Positions 44,980-54,529 of a stretch of 64,000 nucleotides of DNA are shown here, piece after piece. Each line of letters begins with the position of its first letter. Within the stretch, counting starts at the first letter, position 1. Both the position numbers and the translations under genes were made by a program. The stretch lies in the NCBI RefSeq assembly GCF_004004555.2, contig NZ_SACP01000011.1, positions 124,001-188,000 of the forward strand, written 5' to 3'. The notes under the pieces are model-generated. The model was not told the DNA's origin. It did not search any database and saw only the letters and a program-made list of their open reading frames with translations. This stretch comes from Methylobacterium oryzihabitans (GTDB taxonomy: Bacteria > Pseudomonadota > Alphaproteobacteria > Rhizobiales > Beijerinckiaceae).

Positions 44980-47070
44980 TCAGGCGAGGTGGAGGGCGGT
45001 GACGGCGAGGTCGATGAGCTTGATGGCCACGAACGGCACCACGACGCCGCCGAGCCCGTAGACGAGGAGGTTGCGCCGCAGCAGCGACGCGGCTCCGACC
45101 GGCCGGTAGGCGACGCCGCGCAACGCCAGCGGGATCAGCGCCACGATGACGAGCGCGTTGAAGATGATCGCCGACAGGATCGCGCTCTGGGGCGAAGCCA
45201 GCCCCATCACGTTGAGCGCCTGCAGTTGCGGGTAGAGCCCGAGGAACATCGCCGGGATGATCGCGAAGTACTTCGCGACGTCGTTGGCGATCGAGAAGGT
45301 GGTGAGCGCGCCGCGCGTCATCAGCAGTTGCTTGCCGATGCCGACGATCTCGATGAGCTTGGTCGGGTCGGAATCGAGGTCGACCATGTTGCCGGCCTCG
45401 CGGGCCGCCACCGTGCCGGTGTTCATCGCCACGCCGACATCGGCCTGGGCGAGCGCCGGCGCGTCGTTGGTGCCGTCGCCGCACATCGCCACCAGCTTGC
45501 CCTTGGCCTGCTCGCGGCGGATCAGCGCCAGCTTGTCCTCCGGAGTGGCCTGGGCGAGGAAGTCGTCGACCCCGGCCTCGGCGGCGATCGCCGCGGCGGT
45601 GAGCGGGTTGTCGCCGGTGATCATCACCGTGCGGATGCCCATGCGGCGCAGCTCCGCGAAGCGCTCGCGGATGCCGCCCTTGACGATGTCCTTCAGGTCG
45701 ACGACGCCGAGGAAGCGGCCGTCGCGGGCGACCGCGAGCGGCGTGCCGCCGGCCCGGGCGATCTCCTCGGCGATGGCGCGGATCTCGGTCGCCGCCGCCC
45801 GCTCGGCCTCGGGCCAGTGCGCGAGGGCGGCGCTGCCGCCGCCAGCCGCCATCGGCTGGCCGGTCACGGCGGCGATCACCGCCTCGACCGCCCCCTTGCG
45901 GATCGAGGATCCGTCGAGGTCGACCCCCGACATCCGCGACTGCGCGGTGAACGGCACGAAGGTGGCGTCGAGCCCGGCCATGTCGCGGGCGCGGATGCCG
46001 TACCGCTCCTTGGCCAGCACGACGATCGAGCGGCCCTCCGGGGTCTCGTCGGCCAGCGACGCGAGCTGGGCGGCGTCGGCCAGTTCCCCCTCCGAGACGC
46101 CGCGCACCGGGCGGAACGCGGTCGCCTGCCGGTTGCCCAGCGTGATGGTGCCGGTCTTGTCGAGGAGCAGCGTGTCGACGTCGCCCGCCGCCTCGACGGC
46201 GCGGCCCGACATCGCCAGCACGTTGAAGCGCACCAGCCGGTCCATGCCGGCGATGCCGATGGCCGACAGCAGCGCGCCGATCGTGGTCGGGATCAGGGTG
46301 ACGAACAGGGCGACCAGCACGATCACCGGAATGGCGCCGCCGGCATAGGCGGCGAAGCTCGGGATCGTCGCCACCGCGAACACGAACACGAGGGTGAGGC
46401 CGGCGAGCAGGATGTTGAGCGCGATCTCGTTGGGGGTCTTCTGGCGCTCGGCGCCCTCGACCAGGGCGATCATCCGGTCGACGAAGGTCGAGCCGGCGGC
46501 CGCGGTGATGCGGACCTTGATCCGGTCCGACAGGACCTGGGTGCCGCCGGTCACCGCCGAGCGGTCGCCGCCGGATTCGCGGATCACCGGGGCGGATTCA
46601 CCGGTGATCGCGGCCTCGTTGACCGAGGCCACGCCCTCGACGACCTCGCCGTCCGACGGGATCAGCTCGCCGGCCTCGACCAGCACGACGTCGCCGACCT
46701 TGAGGCTGGTCCCCGGCACGGTCTCGGTGGCCGGTCCGGCGCCGACGAGGCGCCGGGCGGTCGTCTCGGTGCGGGTGCGGCGCAGGGACTCGGCCTGGGC
46801 CTTGCCGCGGCCCTCGGCCAGCGCCTCGGCGACGTTGGCGAACAGCAGGGTGAACCACAGCCACAGGATGATCTGGCCGGAGAACAGCAGGTCGCCGCCG
46901 CCGGTGACGACGTCGCGCAGGAACAGGACCGTGGTGAGGACGGCCACCACCTCGACCACGAACATGACCGGGTTGCGGATCATGGCGCGGGGATCGAGCT
47001 TGGCGACGGCGCCGAGGAGCGCCGGCCCGAGGAGGGCGGCGCTGAACAGGGAGGAGGTCTGGCGAGACAT
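44980..47070 (-). CDS. kdpB: KdpB, potassium-transporting P-type ATPase catalytic subunit
   Basis: A 696-residue P-type ATPase with the phosphorylation site [28 protein letters not shown] (A domain), [13 protein letters not shown] (nucleotide-binding domain), [14 protein letters not shown] and [21 protein letters not shown] (hinge). Transmembrane segments are in the expected places. It energises K+ uptake by the KdpFABC complex. The gene is complete. Its TGA coincides with the target duplication of the downstream mobile element. Confidence 0.97.
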   Translation of the reverse strand: MSRQTSSLFSAALLGPALLGAVAKLDPRAMIRNPVMFVVEVVAVLTTVLFLRDVVTGGGDLLFSGQIILWLWFTLLFANVAEALAEGRGKAQAESLRRTRTETTARRLVGAGPATETVPGTSLKVGDVVLVEAGELIPSDGEVVEGVASVNEAAITGESAPVIRESGGDRSAVTGGTQVLSDRIKVRITAAAGSTFVDRMIALVEGAERQKTPNEIALNILLAGLTLVFVFAVATIPSFAAYAGGAIPVIVLVALFVTLIPTTIGALLSAIGIAGMDRLVRFNVLAMSGRAVEAAGDVDTLLLDKTGTITLGNRQATAFRPVRGVSEGELADAAQLASLADETPEGRSIVVLAKERYGIRARDMAGLDATFVPFTAQSRMSGVDLDGSSIRKGAVEAVIAAVTGQPMAAGGGSAALAHWPEAERAAATEIRAIAEEIARAGGTPLAVARDGRFLGVVDLKDIVKGGIRERFAELRRMGIRTVMITGDNPLTAAAIAAEAGVDDFLAQATPEDKLALIRREQAKGKLVAMCGDGTNDAPALAQADVGVAMNTGTVAAREAGNMVDLDSDPTKLIEIVGIGKQLLMTRGALTTFSIANDVAKYFAIIPAMFLGLYPQLQALNVMGLASPQSAILSAIIFNALVIVALIPLALRGVAYRPVGAASLLRRNLLVYGLGGVVVPFVAIKLIDLAVTALHLA

Positions 47071-47220
47071 GGTCGTTCGATGTCCGGAAGGGGGGTCGGA
47101 CCCGGCCGGGCCGGGTCCGGGCAGAATCGGAGGGGTGCCGAAATGGCCGGCTCGGCGGATGAATCGGGGCGGCGGTCGTCCGCCCCCGCTGCCCTTGTCG
47201 AAGCCGGTTTTCGGTATGGC

Positions 47221-47385
47221 GCGGGTCTCCCTCTCCCGGGTGGGAGAGGGGACAGGGGTGAGGGTGGCTCGGGTCCAGAACCAATCGCTGACCGTCGAGC
47301 TGCGCAGCTCAACCGTTCAGGGCCATTGCGGAACCGTCTCCACCCTCACCCCTACCCCTCTCCCAATCGGGAGAGGGGATCCCGC
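47221..47385. repeat. 165-bp intergenic inverted-repeat element upstream of kdpB
   Basis: The two ends are inverted copies of about 46 bp: GCGGGTCTCCCTCTCCCGGG starts the left arm, and the right arm (complement) starts GCGGGATCCCCTCTCCCGAT. Each arm contains its own CCTCTCCC/GGGAGAGG hairpin and ends AGGGGTGAGGGTG. No target duplication is obvious. The rest of the 362-bp gap (47071-47432) holds a 21-bp palindrome GGACCCGGCC-G-GGCCGGGTCC at 47098-47118 and no gene. The element belongs to the same family as the hairpin at 4173. Confidence 0.7.
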
Positions 47386-47432
47386 GGTTGAAAATTAGAC
47401 CGCTGAATCAGTCGCTTGGAATCATCTTCGAT

Positions 47433-47618
47433 TCACGGGCCGAGCGCGCGGCCGATCAGGGTCGCGGCGGCGGTGAGCGCGAGCCCGCCGAGCAGGGCGA
47501 GGCCGAGGAGCGCCAGGATCAGGTCCGAGGCCCGGACCGGCGGGGCGCCGGGGCGGGTCGGCCGCGGCAGGGCCGGGTGGCGGTGCGAGAGGCGGCGCGA
47601 GGGGAGGGCGGCGGGCAT
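47433..47618 (-). CDS. Small membrane protein encoded between kdpA and kdpB
   Basis: A 61-residue protein with an Arg/Pro/His-rich N-terminal half (MPAALPSRRLSHRHPALPRP) and a single hydrophobic helix (DLILALLGLALLGGLALTAAATLIG). Its ATG lies two bases after the kdpA stop codon, so it would be translated from the kdp transcript. I do not recognise it. By position and topology it may be a small accessory subunit, separate from the KdpF-like peptide at 49374-49463. The frame could also be a chance one, but its tight spacing and hydrophobic pattern argue for a real gene. Confidence 0.55.
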   Translation of the reverse strand: MPAALPSRRLSHRHPALPRPTRPGAPPVRASDLILALLGLALLGGLALTAAATLIGRALGP

Positions 47619-47620
47619 GC

Positions 47621-49336
47621 TCAGCCTCCCGTCGCGAAGGTCTGGCCGGCCGCCCCGGCGAGGTGCTCGACCACCGGCCCGAGCGCCAGCGCCGGGAAGA
47701 AGGTGAGCCCGCCGAGGATCAGCACCACGCCGACGAGGAGGCCGACGAACAGGCCGCCATGGGTCGGGAAGGTGCCGGCGGAGGCCGGCAGGGTCTTCTT
47801 GGCCGCGAGCGAGCCGGCGATAGCGAGGACCGGGATCTTCACGAAGAACCGCCCGGCCAGCATCGCGACCGCGAGGGTGGCATTGTAGAACGGCGTGTTG
47901 GCCGACAATCCGCCGAAGGCCGAGCCGTTGTTGGCCGCCGCCGAGGTGTAGGCGTAGAGGATCTCCGAGAAGCCGTGCGGGCCGGCATTGGCGGGTCCCG
48001 CGAGGCCGGCGGGCAGCACGGTGGCGAGCGCCGTGAAGCCGAGCATCATCAGCGGCAGGCACAGGATGCCGAGCATCGCCATCTTGACCTCCCGCGCCTC
48101 GATCTTCTTGCCGAGGTATTCGGGAGTGCGCCCGACCATCAGGCCGGCGACGAAGATCGCCACCACGACGAAGGTCAGCATGCCGTAGAGGCCGGCGCCG
48201 ACGCCGCCGATGACGACCTCGCCGAGCTGCATGTTGACGAGCGGGATCAGGCCGCCGAGCGCCGTGAGCGAGTCGTGCATGGCGTTGACGGCACCGCACG
48301 AGGCCGCGGTGGTGATGACGGCGAACAGGGCGGACGCGGCGATGCCGAAGCGGACCTCCTTGCCCTCCATGTTGCCGCCGGTGAGCCCGAGGCCGTTCAG
48401 TACCGGGCTGCCGGCCGCCTCGGCCCAGTAGGTCACGACCACGCCGGCGAGAAAGAGCACGCCCATCGCGGCGAGGATCGCCCAGCCCTGGCGCTCGTCG
48501 CCGACCATGCGGCCGAACACGTTGGTGAGCGCCGCCCCGATGGCGAAGATCGCCACCATCTGGAGGAAATTCGACAGCGCGGTCGGGTTCTCGAACGGGT
48601 GCGCGGCGTTGGCGTTGAAGAAGCCACCGCCGTTGGTGCCGAGCATCTTGACCGCGACCTGGCTCGCCACCGGGCCGACCGCGATGGTCTGCCGGGCGCC
48701 CTCCAGGGTGGTGGCGTCGAACGAACCGGCCAGCGTCTGCGGGATGCCCTGCCAGACCAGGAACAGCGCCATCACGAGGCAGAGCGGCAGCAGCAGGTAG
48801 AGGGTGGCCCGGGTCATGTCGACCCAGAACGAGCCCAGGGTGCGGGTCGAGGCGCGGGCGAAGCCGCGGATCAGCGCCACCGCGGTGGCGATGCCCGACG
48901 CCGCCGAGACGAAGTTCTGGTGGGTCAGCCCGACCATCTGGCTCAGGTGCGACAGCGTGGTCTCGCCGCCGTAGGACTGCCAGTTGGTGTTGGTGACGAA
49001 GCTCGCCGCGGTGTTGAAGGCGAGGTCGGGCGCCACCGCCGCCTGCCCGGCCGGATTGAGCGGCAGCAGCGCCTGCCACCGCAGGAGGGCGTAGAGCAGG
49101 ACGAAGCCGAGGAGGTTGAACACCACCATCGCGCCGGCATAGCCGAGCCAGGTCTGCTCCTGGCGCGCGTCGATCCCGGCGGCGCGGTAGAGCCCGCGCT
49201 CGACCGGGGCGAGGAGGGGGGAGAGGAAGGTGCGCTCGCCGGAGAAGACGCGGGTCATGTAGAGACCGAGCGGCTTCACCAATGCCAGCACGACCGCGCA
49301 ATAGAGCGCGATCTGGATCCAGCCGTTGGAAGTCAT
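47621..49336 (-). CDS. kdpA: KdpA, potassium-binding translocating subunit
   Basis: A 571-residue protein of the SKT superfamily with about ten transmembrane helices. Conserved strings are [40 protein letters not shown] (first selectivity filter), [38 protein letters not shown] (third filter) and [19 protein letters not shown] (fourth filter). It forms the K+ selectivity path of KdpFABC. It is followed at once by the 61-residue gene. Confidence 0.97.
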   Translation of the reverse strand: MTSNGWIQIALYCAVVLALVKPLGLYMTRVFSGERTFLSPLLAPVERGLYRAAGIDARQEQTWLGYAGAMVVFNLLGFVLLYALLRWQALLPLNPAGQAAVAPDLAFNTAASFVTNTNWQSYGGETTLSHLSQMVGLTHQNFVSAASGIATAVALIRGFARASTRTLGSFWVDMTRATLYLLLPLCLVMALFLVWQGIPQTLAGSFDATTLEGARQTIAVGPVASQVAVKMLGTNGGGFFNANAAHPFENPTALSNFLQMVAIFAIGAALTNVFGRMVGDERQGWAILAAMGVLFLAGVVVTYWAEAAGSPVLNGLGLTGGNMEGKEVRFGIAASALFAVITTAASCGAVNAMHDSLTALGGLIPLVNMQLGEVVIGGVGAGLYGMLTFVVVAIFVAGLMVGRTPEYLGKKIEAREVKMAMLGILCLPLMMLGFTALATVLPAGLAGPANAGPHGFSEILYAYTSAAANNGSAFGGLSANTPFYNATLAVAMLAGRFFVKIPVLAIAGSLAAKKTLPASAGTFPTHGGLFVGLLVGVVLILGGLTFFPALALGPVVEHLAGAAGQTFATGG

Positions 49337-49373
49337 GAGGGAGAAGTCCTGGGGGAGAAGTCCCGCGGGCCGC

Positions 49374-49463
49374 TCAGAACCGCTCGGGGCGGACGAGGGC
49401 GACGGCGAGATAGGCGAGGAGGCCGAGCGTCACGGCGGCGCCGAGGGCGAGGTCGAGGGTCAT
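49374..49463 (-). CDS. kdpF: KdpF, small stabilising subunit
   Basis: A 29-residue single-helix peptide: [20 protein letters not shown] then VALVRPERF. The ending L-V-x-P-E-R-F is characteristic of KdpF. It sits 37 bp upstream of kdpA, the usual place. KdpF stabilises the KdpABC complex in the inner membrane. Confidence 0.9.
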   Translation of the reverse strand: MTLDLALGAAVTLGLLAYLAVALVRPERF

Positions 49464-49473
49464 GGCCCGGTTC

Positions 49474-49557
49474 TCACAGGCGGTCGCACAGGGCGACGTA
49501 GCCGGCGGAGAGGGCGAAGAACGCCAGTCCCGCGGCGAGGAAGACGGTGTCGAGCAT
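49474..49557 (-). CDS. 27-residue membrane peptide upstream of kdpF
   Basis: The peptide reads MLDTVFLAAGLAFFALSAGY then VALCDRL: one hydrophobic helix ending in CDRL. It lies 10 bp before kdpF, and similar short peptides ending in CDR(L/M) precede kdpF in other alphaproteobacteria to my recollection. It may be a second small subunit or a leader. It is the first frame of the kdp operon. The 210 bp upstream (49558-49767) should hold the KdpE-controlled promoter, but no clear site was found. Confidence 0.65.
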   Translation of the reverse strand: MLDTVFLAAGLAFFALSAGYVALCDRL

Positions 49558-49767
49558 GGTTGCGGTTCCGGTCCGGCCGGTCGGACGCGGCGCGGCCGCG
49601 GCCGGGGATGGCCGGACCGGAGAATGGCCCCGACCCGCGTGAGGGTTCGAGAGGGAGGCCGGGGCGCCGGCATAAGGATCGCGTGAGGATCCAGGCGCTC
49701 CGGGCCGGTTCGGCCGTCCCCGGGTCGGTTCAGCACCTCGCGACGCGCTTCGGGTGGGGACGGCCCC

Positions 49768-50367
49768 TCAACCGGCCGTCGCCTCCGCCACGAGCGCCTG
49801 GAAACAGGCCAGGAACCGCCCCTGCGCCTGCGCGGTCGGCCAGGGATCGAGGAGGTCGCCGAGGTCGGCCGTCACCGGCTCGGGCCGGCCGAACACCCGC
49901 AGCGCCTCGGCCGCGGAGAAGCCGGCGAGGCGGGTGGCCTCGTGGATGGCGGCGAGGCGGTCGGCGCGCTTGACGAGGCGCTCGGTGGCGGCGTCGGGCT
50001 CCGGCGACAGGCCGAAGCGCAGGCGGATCGCCGCGAGCAGCCGCAGCTCGACCGCCTTGTAGGAATGGCCGATCGCCGCCTTGAACGGCGAGATGATGTC
50101 GCCGATCACGTATTCGGGCGCGTCGTGCAGCAGCAGGTCGAGGCGGCCGGCGGCCGGCAGGTCCGGTGCCAGCGCCCGCCCCAGGGACTCGACCAGCAGG
50201 GAATGCTGGGCGACCGAGAAGACGTGCGGCCCGGCGGTCTGGCCGTTCCAGCGCGCGACCCGGGCGAGGCCGTGGGCGATGTCCTCGATCTCGACGTCGA
50301 GGGGCGAGGGGTCGAGCAGGTCGAGGCGGCGCCCCGACAGCATCCGCTGCCACGCCCGCCCGGTCAC
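49768..50367 (-). CDS. HD-domain phosphohydrolase (YfbR/5'-nucleotidase-like)
   Basis: A 199-residue HD-family protein starting at GTG 50367, which overlaps the tag stop codon (GTGA). Metal ligands are in FSVAQHSLLV (His), LLLHDAPEYVIGD (His-Asp), and a distal Asp in VKRADRLAAIHEA. The opening RAWQRMLSGRRLDLLDPSPLDVEIEDIAHGLARVARWNG is common to a group of alphaproteobacterial HD proteins encoded beside DNA glycosylase genes. It probably hydrolyses a nucleotide. The substrate is unknown. Confidence 0.87.
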   Translation of the reverse strand: MTGRAWQRMLSGRRLDLLDPSPLDVEIEDIAHGLARVARWNGQTAGPHVFSVAQHSLLVESLGRALAPDLPAAGRLDLLLHDAPEYVIGDIISPFKAAIGHSYKAVELRLLAAIRLRFGLSPEPDAATERLVKRADRLAAIHEATRLAGFSAAEALRVFGRPEPVTADLGDLLDPWPTAQAQGRFLACFQALVAEATAG

Positions 50368-50993
50368 CGGGACGTCCCCGGCCCGCCGGGTCCCGGCATC
50401 GCCGCGCAGGGCCCGTGGCGGCAGCAGCCGACGAGGTGGTCGTTGACCAAGCCGACGGCCTGCATGAAGGCGTGGACGATGGTCGGGCCGCAGAAGCCGA
50501 AGCCCTTGGCCTTGAGCGCCCGCGATAGCCGCCGCGACGCCTCGGTCTCGGTGGCGATCCCGGCCCGGGTCGCGGCGCCGGTCTGGATCGGTCGCCCGTC
50601 GACGACGTCCCACAGGAAGGCCGAGAAGCCGGGGCCGCTCTCCTGGATCGCCAGCCACGCCTGGGCGCCGCGCACCGTCGCCCGGATCTTGGCGCGGTTG
50701 CGGATGATGCCGGCATCCTGCATCAGCGCCGCCTCGTCCGCGGCGGTGAAGCGCGCGATCGCCGCCGGATCGAAGCCCGCGAAGGCGCGGCGGAAGTTCT
50801 CGCGCCGGCGCAGGATGGTGATCCAGGACAGGCCGGCCTGGAACCCGTCGAGGATCAGCTTCTCGAACAGCGCCCGGTCGTCGGTCTCCGGCACGCCCCA
50901 CTCGGTGTCGTGATAGACGACGTAGAGCGGATCGTGGCCCGGCCACCAGCAGCGGTCGCAGCCGTCGGGATGGGCGAGGAGGCCGTCGGTCAT
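50364..50993 (-). CDS. tag: DNA-3-methyladenine glycosylase I
   Basis: A 209-residue base-excision repair enzyme that removes 3-methyladenine. It has CDRCWWPGHDPLYVVYHDTEWGVP, LILDGFQAGLSWITILRRRENFRRAFAGFDP and a C-terminal QAVGLVNDHLVGCCRH with the zinc-site His and Cys. Fully conserved length. It is flanked by serB (adjacent, no gap) and an HD hydrolase gene with which it overlaps. Confidence 0.96.
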   Translation of the reverse strand: MTDGLLAHPDGCDRCWWPGHDPLYVVYHDTEWGVPETDDRALFEKLILDGFQAGLSWITILRRRENFRRAFAGFDPAAIARFTAADEAALMQDAGIIRNRAKIRATVRGAQAWLAIQESGPGFSAFLWDVVDGRPIQTGAATRAGIATETEASRRLSRALKAKGFGFCGPTIVHAFMQAVGLVNDHLVGCCRHGPCAAMPGPGGPGTSR

Positions 50994-51899
50994 TCAGTCG
51001 GCGGACCCGACGAACTCGGCGGCGGAGAACCCCTGGAGGTACAGGAGGGCGGTGAGGTCGCCGTGCTCGACCCGGGCATGGGCGGCGGCGGCGACCGCGG
51101 GCTTGGCCCGGAACGCCACGCCGAGCCCGGCCTCCTGCAGCATCGCGAGGTCGTTGGCGCCGTCCCCGACCGCGAGGGTCTCGGTGTCGGCGAGCCCGAG
51201 GCGCCCGCGCAGTTCGACCAGCGCGTCGCGCTTGGCCTCGCGGCCGACGATCGGCTCCTCGACGGTGCCGGCGAGCGTCGCGCCGTCGACGACGAGGCGG
51301 TTCGCCCGGTGCTCGTCGAAGCCGAGGCGGGCGGCGATCGGCCCGGTGAACAGCGTGAACCCGCCGGAGACCAGCGCGGTGTGGGCGCCGTGCGCCTTCA
51401 TGGTCTGCACCAGGGTGCGGCCGCCGGGCGTGAGCGAGATCTGCTCGGCGATCACCCCGTCGACGGCGGCGGCGTCGAGCCCCTTGAGCAGCGCCACCCG
51501 CTCGCGCAGGGCCGGCTCGAACGCGATCTCGCCGCGCATCGCCCGCTCGGTGATCGCGGCGACGCGGTCCTTGAGCCCGACCCGGTCGGCGAGCTCGTCG
51601 ATGCATTCCTGCCCGATCATGGTCGAGTCCATGTCGGCGAGAAACAGCCGCTTGCGCCGGTGCGGCCCGGCCGGCAGGACCGCGACGTCGATCGGCTCGC
51701 CGGCGAGCGCCGTCCGCAGCCGCTCGGCCAGCGCCGGGGCCGAGGCGGGGTTGCCCGGCGCCTGGATCTCGGCCGCGACCTCGCCGTGCAGGATGCGCGG
51801 CTGGTGCTCGGTCGCCAGGACCCGCCGCGCCTCGGCCAGCACCGCGTCGGTGATGGCGGGGCGGCCGGGGTTTGCTATCAGGGTGGCCACGAGGGTCAT
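50994..51899 (-). CDS. serB: Phosphoserine phosphatase
   Basis: A 301-residue HAD-family enzyme that forms serine from phosphoserine. It has an N-terminal ACT-like region (residues ~1-80) and catalytic motifs FLADMDSTMIGQECIDELAD (motif I), LVSGGFTLFTGPIAARLG (motif II), then AKRDAL and AVGDGANDLAMLQEAGLGVAF (motif III). Serine is the C1 acceptor in the serine cycle of methylotrophs, but the gene is a general biosynthetic one. It is divergent from miaA, 37 bp away. Confidence 0.96.
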   Translation of the reverse strand: MTLVATLIANPGRPAITDAVLAEARRVLATEHQPRILHGEVAAEIQAPGNPASAPALAERLRTALAGEPIDVAVLPAGPHRRKRLFLADMDSTMIGQECIDELADRVGLKDRVAAITERAMRGEIAFEPALRERVALLKGLDAAAVDGVIAEQISLTPGGRTLVQTMKAHGAHTALVSGGFTLFTGPIAARLGFDEHRANRLVVDGATLAGTVEEPIVGREAKRDALVELRGRLGLADTETLAVGDGANDLAMLQEAGLGVAFRAKPAVAAAAHARVEHGDLTALLYLQGFSAAEFVGSAD

Positions 51900-51936
51900 C
51901 GGCGGGCTCGTCCGCGGGGTTGAGTGAGGGCGGCGG

Positions 51937-52848
51937 ATGGTCGGGGGCGTTCGGGCGATCCTCATCGCAGGGCCGACCGCCTCGGGCAAGTCGGCCCTGG
52001 CGCTGGCCCTGGCCCGCGCACGGGGCGGCGTGGTGGTCAACGCCGACTCGATGCAGGTCTACCGCGACCTGCGGGTGCTCTCGGCCCGGCCGAATCCGGA
52101 GGAGGAGGCGCAGGTCCCCCACCGCCTCTACGGCCACGTCGACGGCGCGGTGAATTTTTCCGTCGGCCACTACCTCGCCGACGCGGCGGCGGTGCTCGTC
52201 GAATGCTGGGAGGCCGGGCGGTTGCCGATCGTCGTCGGCGGCACCGGGCTGTATTTCCACGCCCTCACCGAGGGCCTGTCGGAGATCCCGCCGGTGCCGG
52301 ACGCGGTGCGGGCGGCGGTGCGCGCCGGGGCCGAGGGCCGCGAGACGCCCGACCTGCACCGGGATCTGGCCGGCCGCGACCCCGAGGGGGCGGCGCGGCT
52401 CGACCCGCACGACCGCCTGCGGGTGCTGCGCGCCCTCGAAGTGCTGGCGGCGACCGGCCGCCCGCTGGCGGCGTTCCACGGCCGGCGCCGGCCCGGGCCT
52501 CTCGCCGGGCTGCCGTGCGAAAAGCTCTTCCTGACCCCGGACCGCGCGGCCCTGCGCGCCCGGATCGACGCCCGCTTCGCCGCGATGATGGCGGCGGGCG
52601 CCCTCGACGAGGTGGCGGCCCTGCGCGCGCGCCGCCTCGACCCGCTGCTGCCGGTGATGCGCGCCCACGGCGTGCCGGGCCTGATCGCCCATCTCGACGG
52701 CACCGCGACCCGCGACGAGGCGGTGGCCAGGGGACAGGCCGACACCCGCCGCTACGCCAAGCGGCAGGTGACGTGGTTCCGCCATCAGGCGGGGGCGGAG
52801 TGGCGGTGGGTCAGCCCGGAGGCGGCGGTGGAGGGGGTAAGAATGTGA
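51937..52848 (+). CDS. miaA: tRNA dimethylallyltransferase
   Basis: A 303-residue enzyme that adds the dimethylallyl group to A37 of tRNAs reading UNN codons. It has [18 protein letters not shown] (P-loop), [33 protein letters not shown] and [17 protein letters not shown]. Complete, ending 45 bp before the stop of the convergent retron gene. It marks the left border of the second AT-rich island. Confidence 0.97.
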   Translation: MVGGVRAILIAGPTASGKSALALALARARGGVVVNADSMQVYRDLRVLSARPNPEEEAQVPHRLYGHVDGAVNFSVGHYLADAAAVLVECWEAGRLPIVVGGTGLYFHALTEGLSEIPPVPDAVRAAVRAGAEGRETPDLHRDLAGRDPEGAARLDPHDRLRVLRALEVLAATGRPLAAFHGRRRPGPLAGLPCEKLFLTPDRAALRARIDARFAAMMAAGALDEVAALRARRLDPLLPVMRAHGVPGLIAHLDGTATRDEAVARGQADTRRYAKRQVTWFRHQAGAEWRWVSPEAAVEGVRM

Positions 52849-52893
52849 GAGCGCCGAACCTGCAGGTACACTCCTATGCAACGTGTAGAAATA

Positions 52894-54498
52894 TCAGCCC
52901 CGAACTTCTTCTATCTTCTTAGAAACTCCCTCTGGCCGCTCACGCAGCCAGTCGTTCAGCACCCCGATATGCGTTGCAAAATCTCTTCCCTCTCCAGGCC
53001 CGCCTCTATGAATAATACCAACCACTTTGTTGTCAGAATCAAGCAAAGGACCACCCGACATTCCTTGTGTAAGCTTTTGAGTAACCTCAACTAATCTGAC
53101 GCCGCTTTTCGCGGGCAGTGAACTTATCTTGCCTTCTCGAACATTCAATCTATCGCCTTTTGCAAATCCCGGAAATCCCACCGCAGTCATATTATCGCCG
53201 ACTTGAACAACACGGAATGAACTTTCTAACTCGAAGAATTCCGTAAGAGGTATAGAATGCTCTAGAATGGCGATGTCTCGATGCTTATCTATTCCGACAA
53301 CCGTTGCCGCGAACAAATTATTAGGCTTACTTGGATGATATAGACTAATTTGCTGGAGTCCAGTCGCCTCTTCAACACAATGAGCAGCCGTCACCAAGCC
53401 AACCCCCTTGAGAAAGAAGGCGCTTCCTTGTGCCATATCTCCTTCAGAATGTTCTACGACCCAAACTGCTCTATCTCTGACCTCTTCGGGCGTTGGTATC
53501 ACTTCGATTTTTCTGCGATTTGGAAAGCACAGATTGTAACGAACCGCTATGGCCCTGAAAACTGGGTCAGACTGACCACGAATGTAACGGAGCCAAGTGA
53601 TTTTGCCTTCAAGATGCGCTCCCAAGCTAGATCGACCACCATATTTGATTTGATATTTATCCTGCGCAGCCGTTTCTCCAATGGTCTGCACTGAATAAAG
53701 AGCCGATCTAATGTTACGTATATAGCGTCGGTCAACGTTAATGATTTCGTTGATTTTTAGCCCAGTGACCATACGGCGCATGTTCGGATCCGCATAATGC
53801 GCCTTATTAGCATTCAAAACAAATCCGTTTCCGCTGATAATTTGACGCAATTCAGAAGCAAGCTGATTCGGATCAAAACGCCCAGGGAACGGCGCCGCCC
53901 CTTCAAATAATACCGTCATCGGCCGATAACCTGAAAAAGTTATATCATCTGCGTAGCGGGTATAAATAAGACGCATTTCCTTAGCCATCGACATCAAACT
54001 TTTATCCATCTTGAAGCATATCATATTGGAAATCACCGGACTTGTTGGCGCACCCTGAGGAAGATGGCCATTACAACAACAAAATTTTGCAATTATCTGG
54101 CTTACACTTCTTTCGATTCCCAAAGAATTCAATACACCAATTACGCGATTCTCAGTAATCGAAGGAAAGAAGTCCTTCAAGTCAATATTAACAATGTATT
54201 TCTTTTTTAGATGCGACAGCGCATTAGTTTTTACTGATTTTTCTTTGACGAAACCATGAACAGGATTTCTAACTCTGTAGATTTGATTGAGCAAGACTGC
54301 GATACGTCTCTGAATATATTTCAGCCGATTGTTTGGTGCCGCAATAGCTCGAACTTTGCCTTTTTTACTGCCAAGCTCGAATTTGCGATACATTCGCTCG
54401 CGATACCACCAGACGAATTTTAACTCCTTCGTGGAAATTGCCAAATATTCTAGTAGTTTTTCTTCGGATTTTAATTCGCAGGGAATGGCCACCGACAC
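52894..54498 (-). CDS. Retron reverse transcriptase fused to a trypsin-like serine protease
   Basis: A fusion of 534 residues from the GTG chosen at 54498. The RT half has the retron marks NPVHGF (residues 78-83), DLKDFF (106-111), LPQGAPTSP (146-154), the catalytic YADD (182-185) and VTG in the thumb (244-246). The C-terminal half is a trypsin-like peptidase with the full triad: His373 in TAAHC, Asp408 in HRDIAI and Ser481 in GMSGGP. It should make msDNA from the upstream RNA locus (54530-54651) and hold the protease as effector. Base composition is much more AT-rich than the neighbours, indicating transfer. The frame is open to GTG 54552, but those codons overlap the a2 repeat, so an internal start is more likely. 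Confidence 0.88.
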   Translation of the reverse strand: MSVAIPCELKSEEKLLEYLAISTKELKFVWWYRERMYRKFELGSKKGKVRAIAAPNNRLKYIQRRIAVLLNQIYRVRNPVHGFVKEKSVKTNALSHLKKKYIVNIDLKDFFPSITENRVIGVLNSLGIERSVSQIIAKFCCCNGHLPQGAPTSPVISNMICFKMDKSLMSMAKEMRLIYTRYADDITFSGYRPMTVLFEGAAPFPGRFDPNQLASELRQIISGNGFVLNANKAHYADPNMRRMVTGLKINEIINVDRRYIRNIRSALYSVQTIGETAAQDKYQIKYGGRSSLGAHLEGKITWLRYIRGQSDPVFRAIAVRYNLCFPNRRKIEVIPTPEEVRDRAVWVVEHSEGDMAQGSAFFLKGVGLVTAAHCVEEATGLQQISLYHPSKPNNLFAATVVGIDKHRDIAILEHSIPLTEFFELESSFRVVQVGDNMTAVGFPGFAKGDRLNVREGKISSLPAKSGVRLVEVTQKLTQGMSGGPLLDSDNKVVGIIHRGGPGEGRDFATHIGVLNDWLRERPEGVSKKIEEVRG

Positions 54499-54529
54499 GA
54501 TCGGAAAGCCGAAAGCAGACGATGATGGC

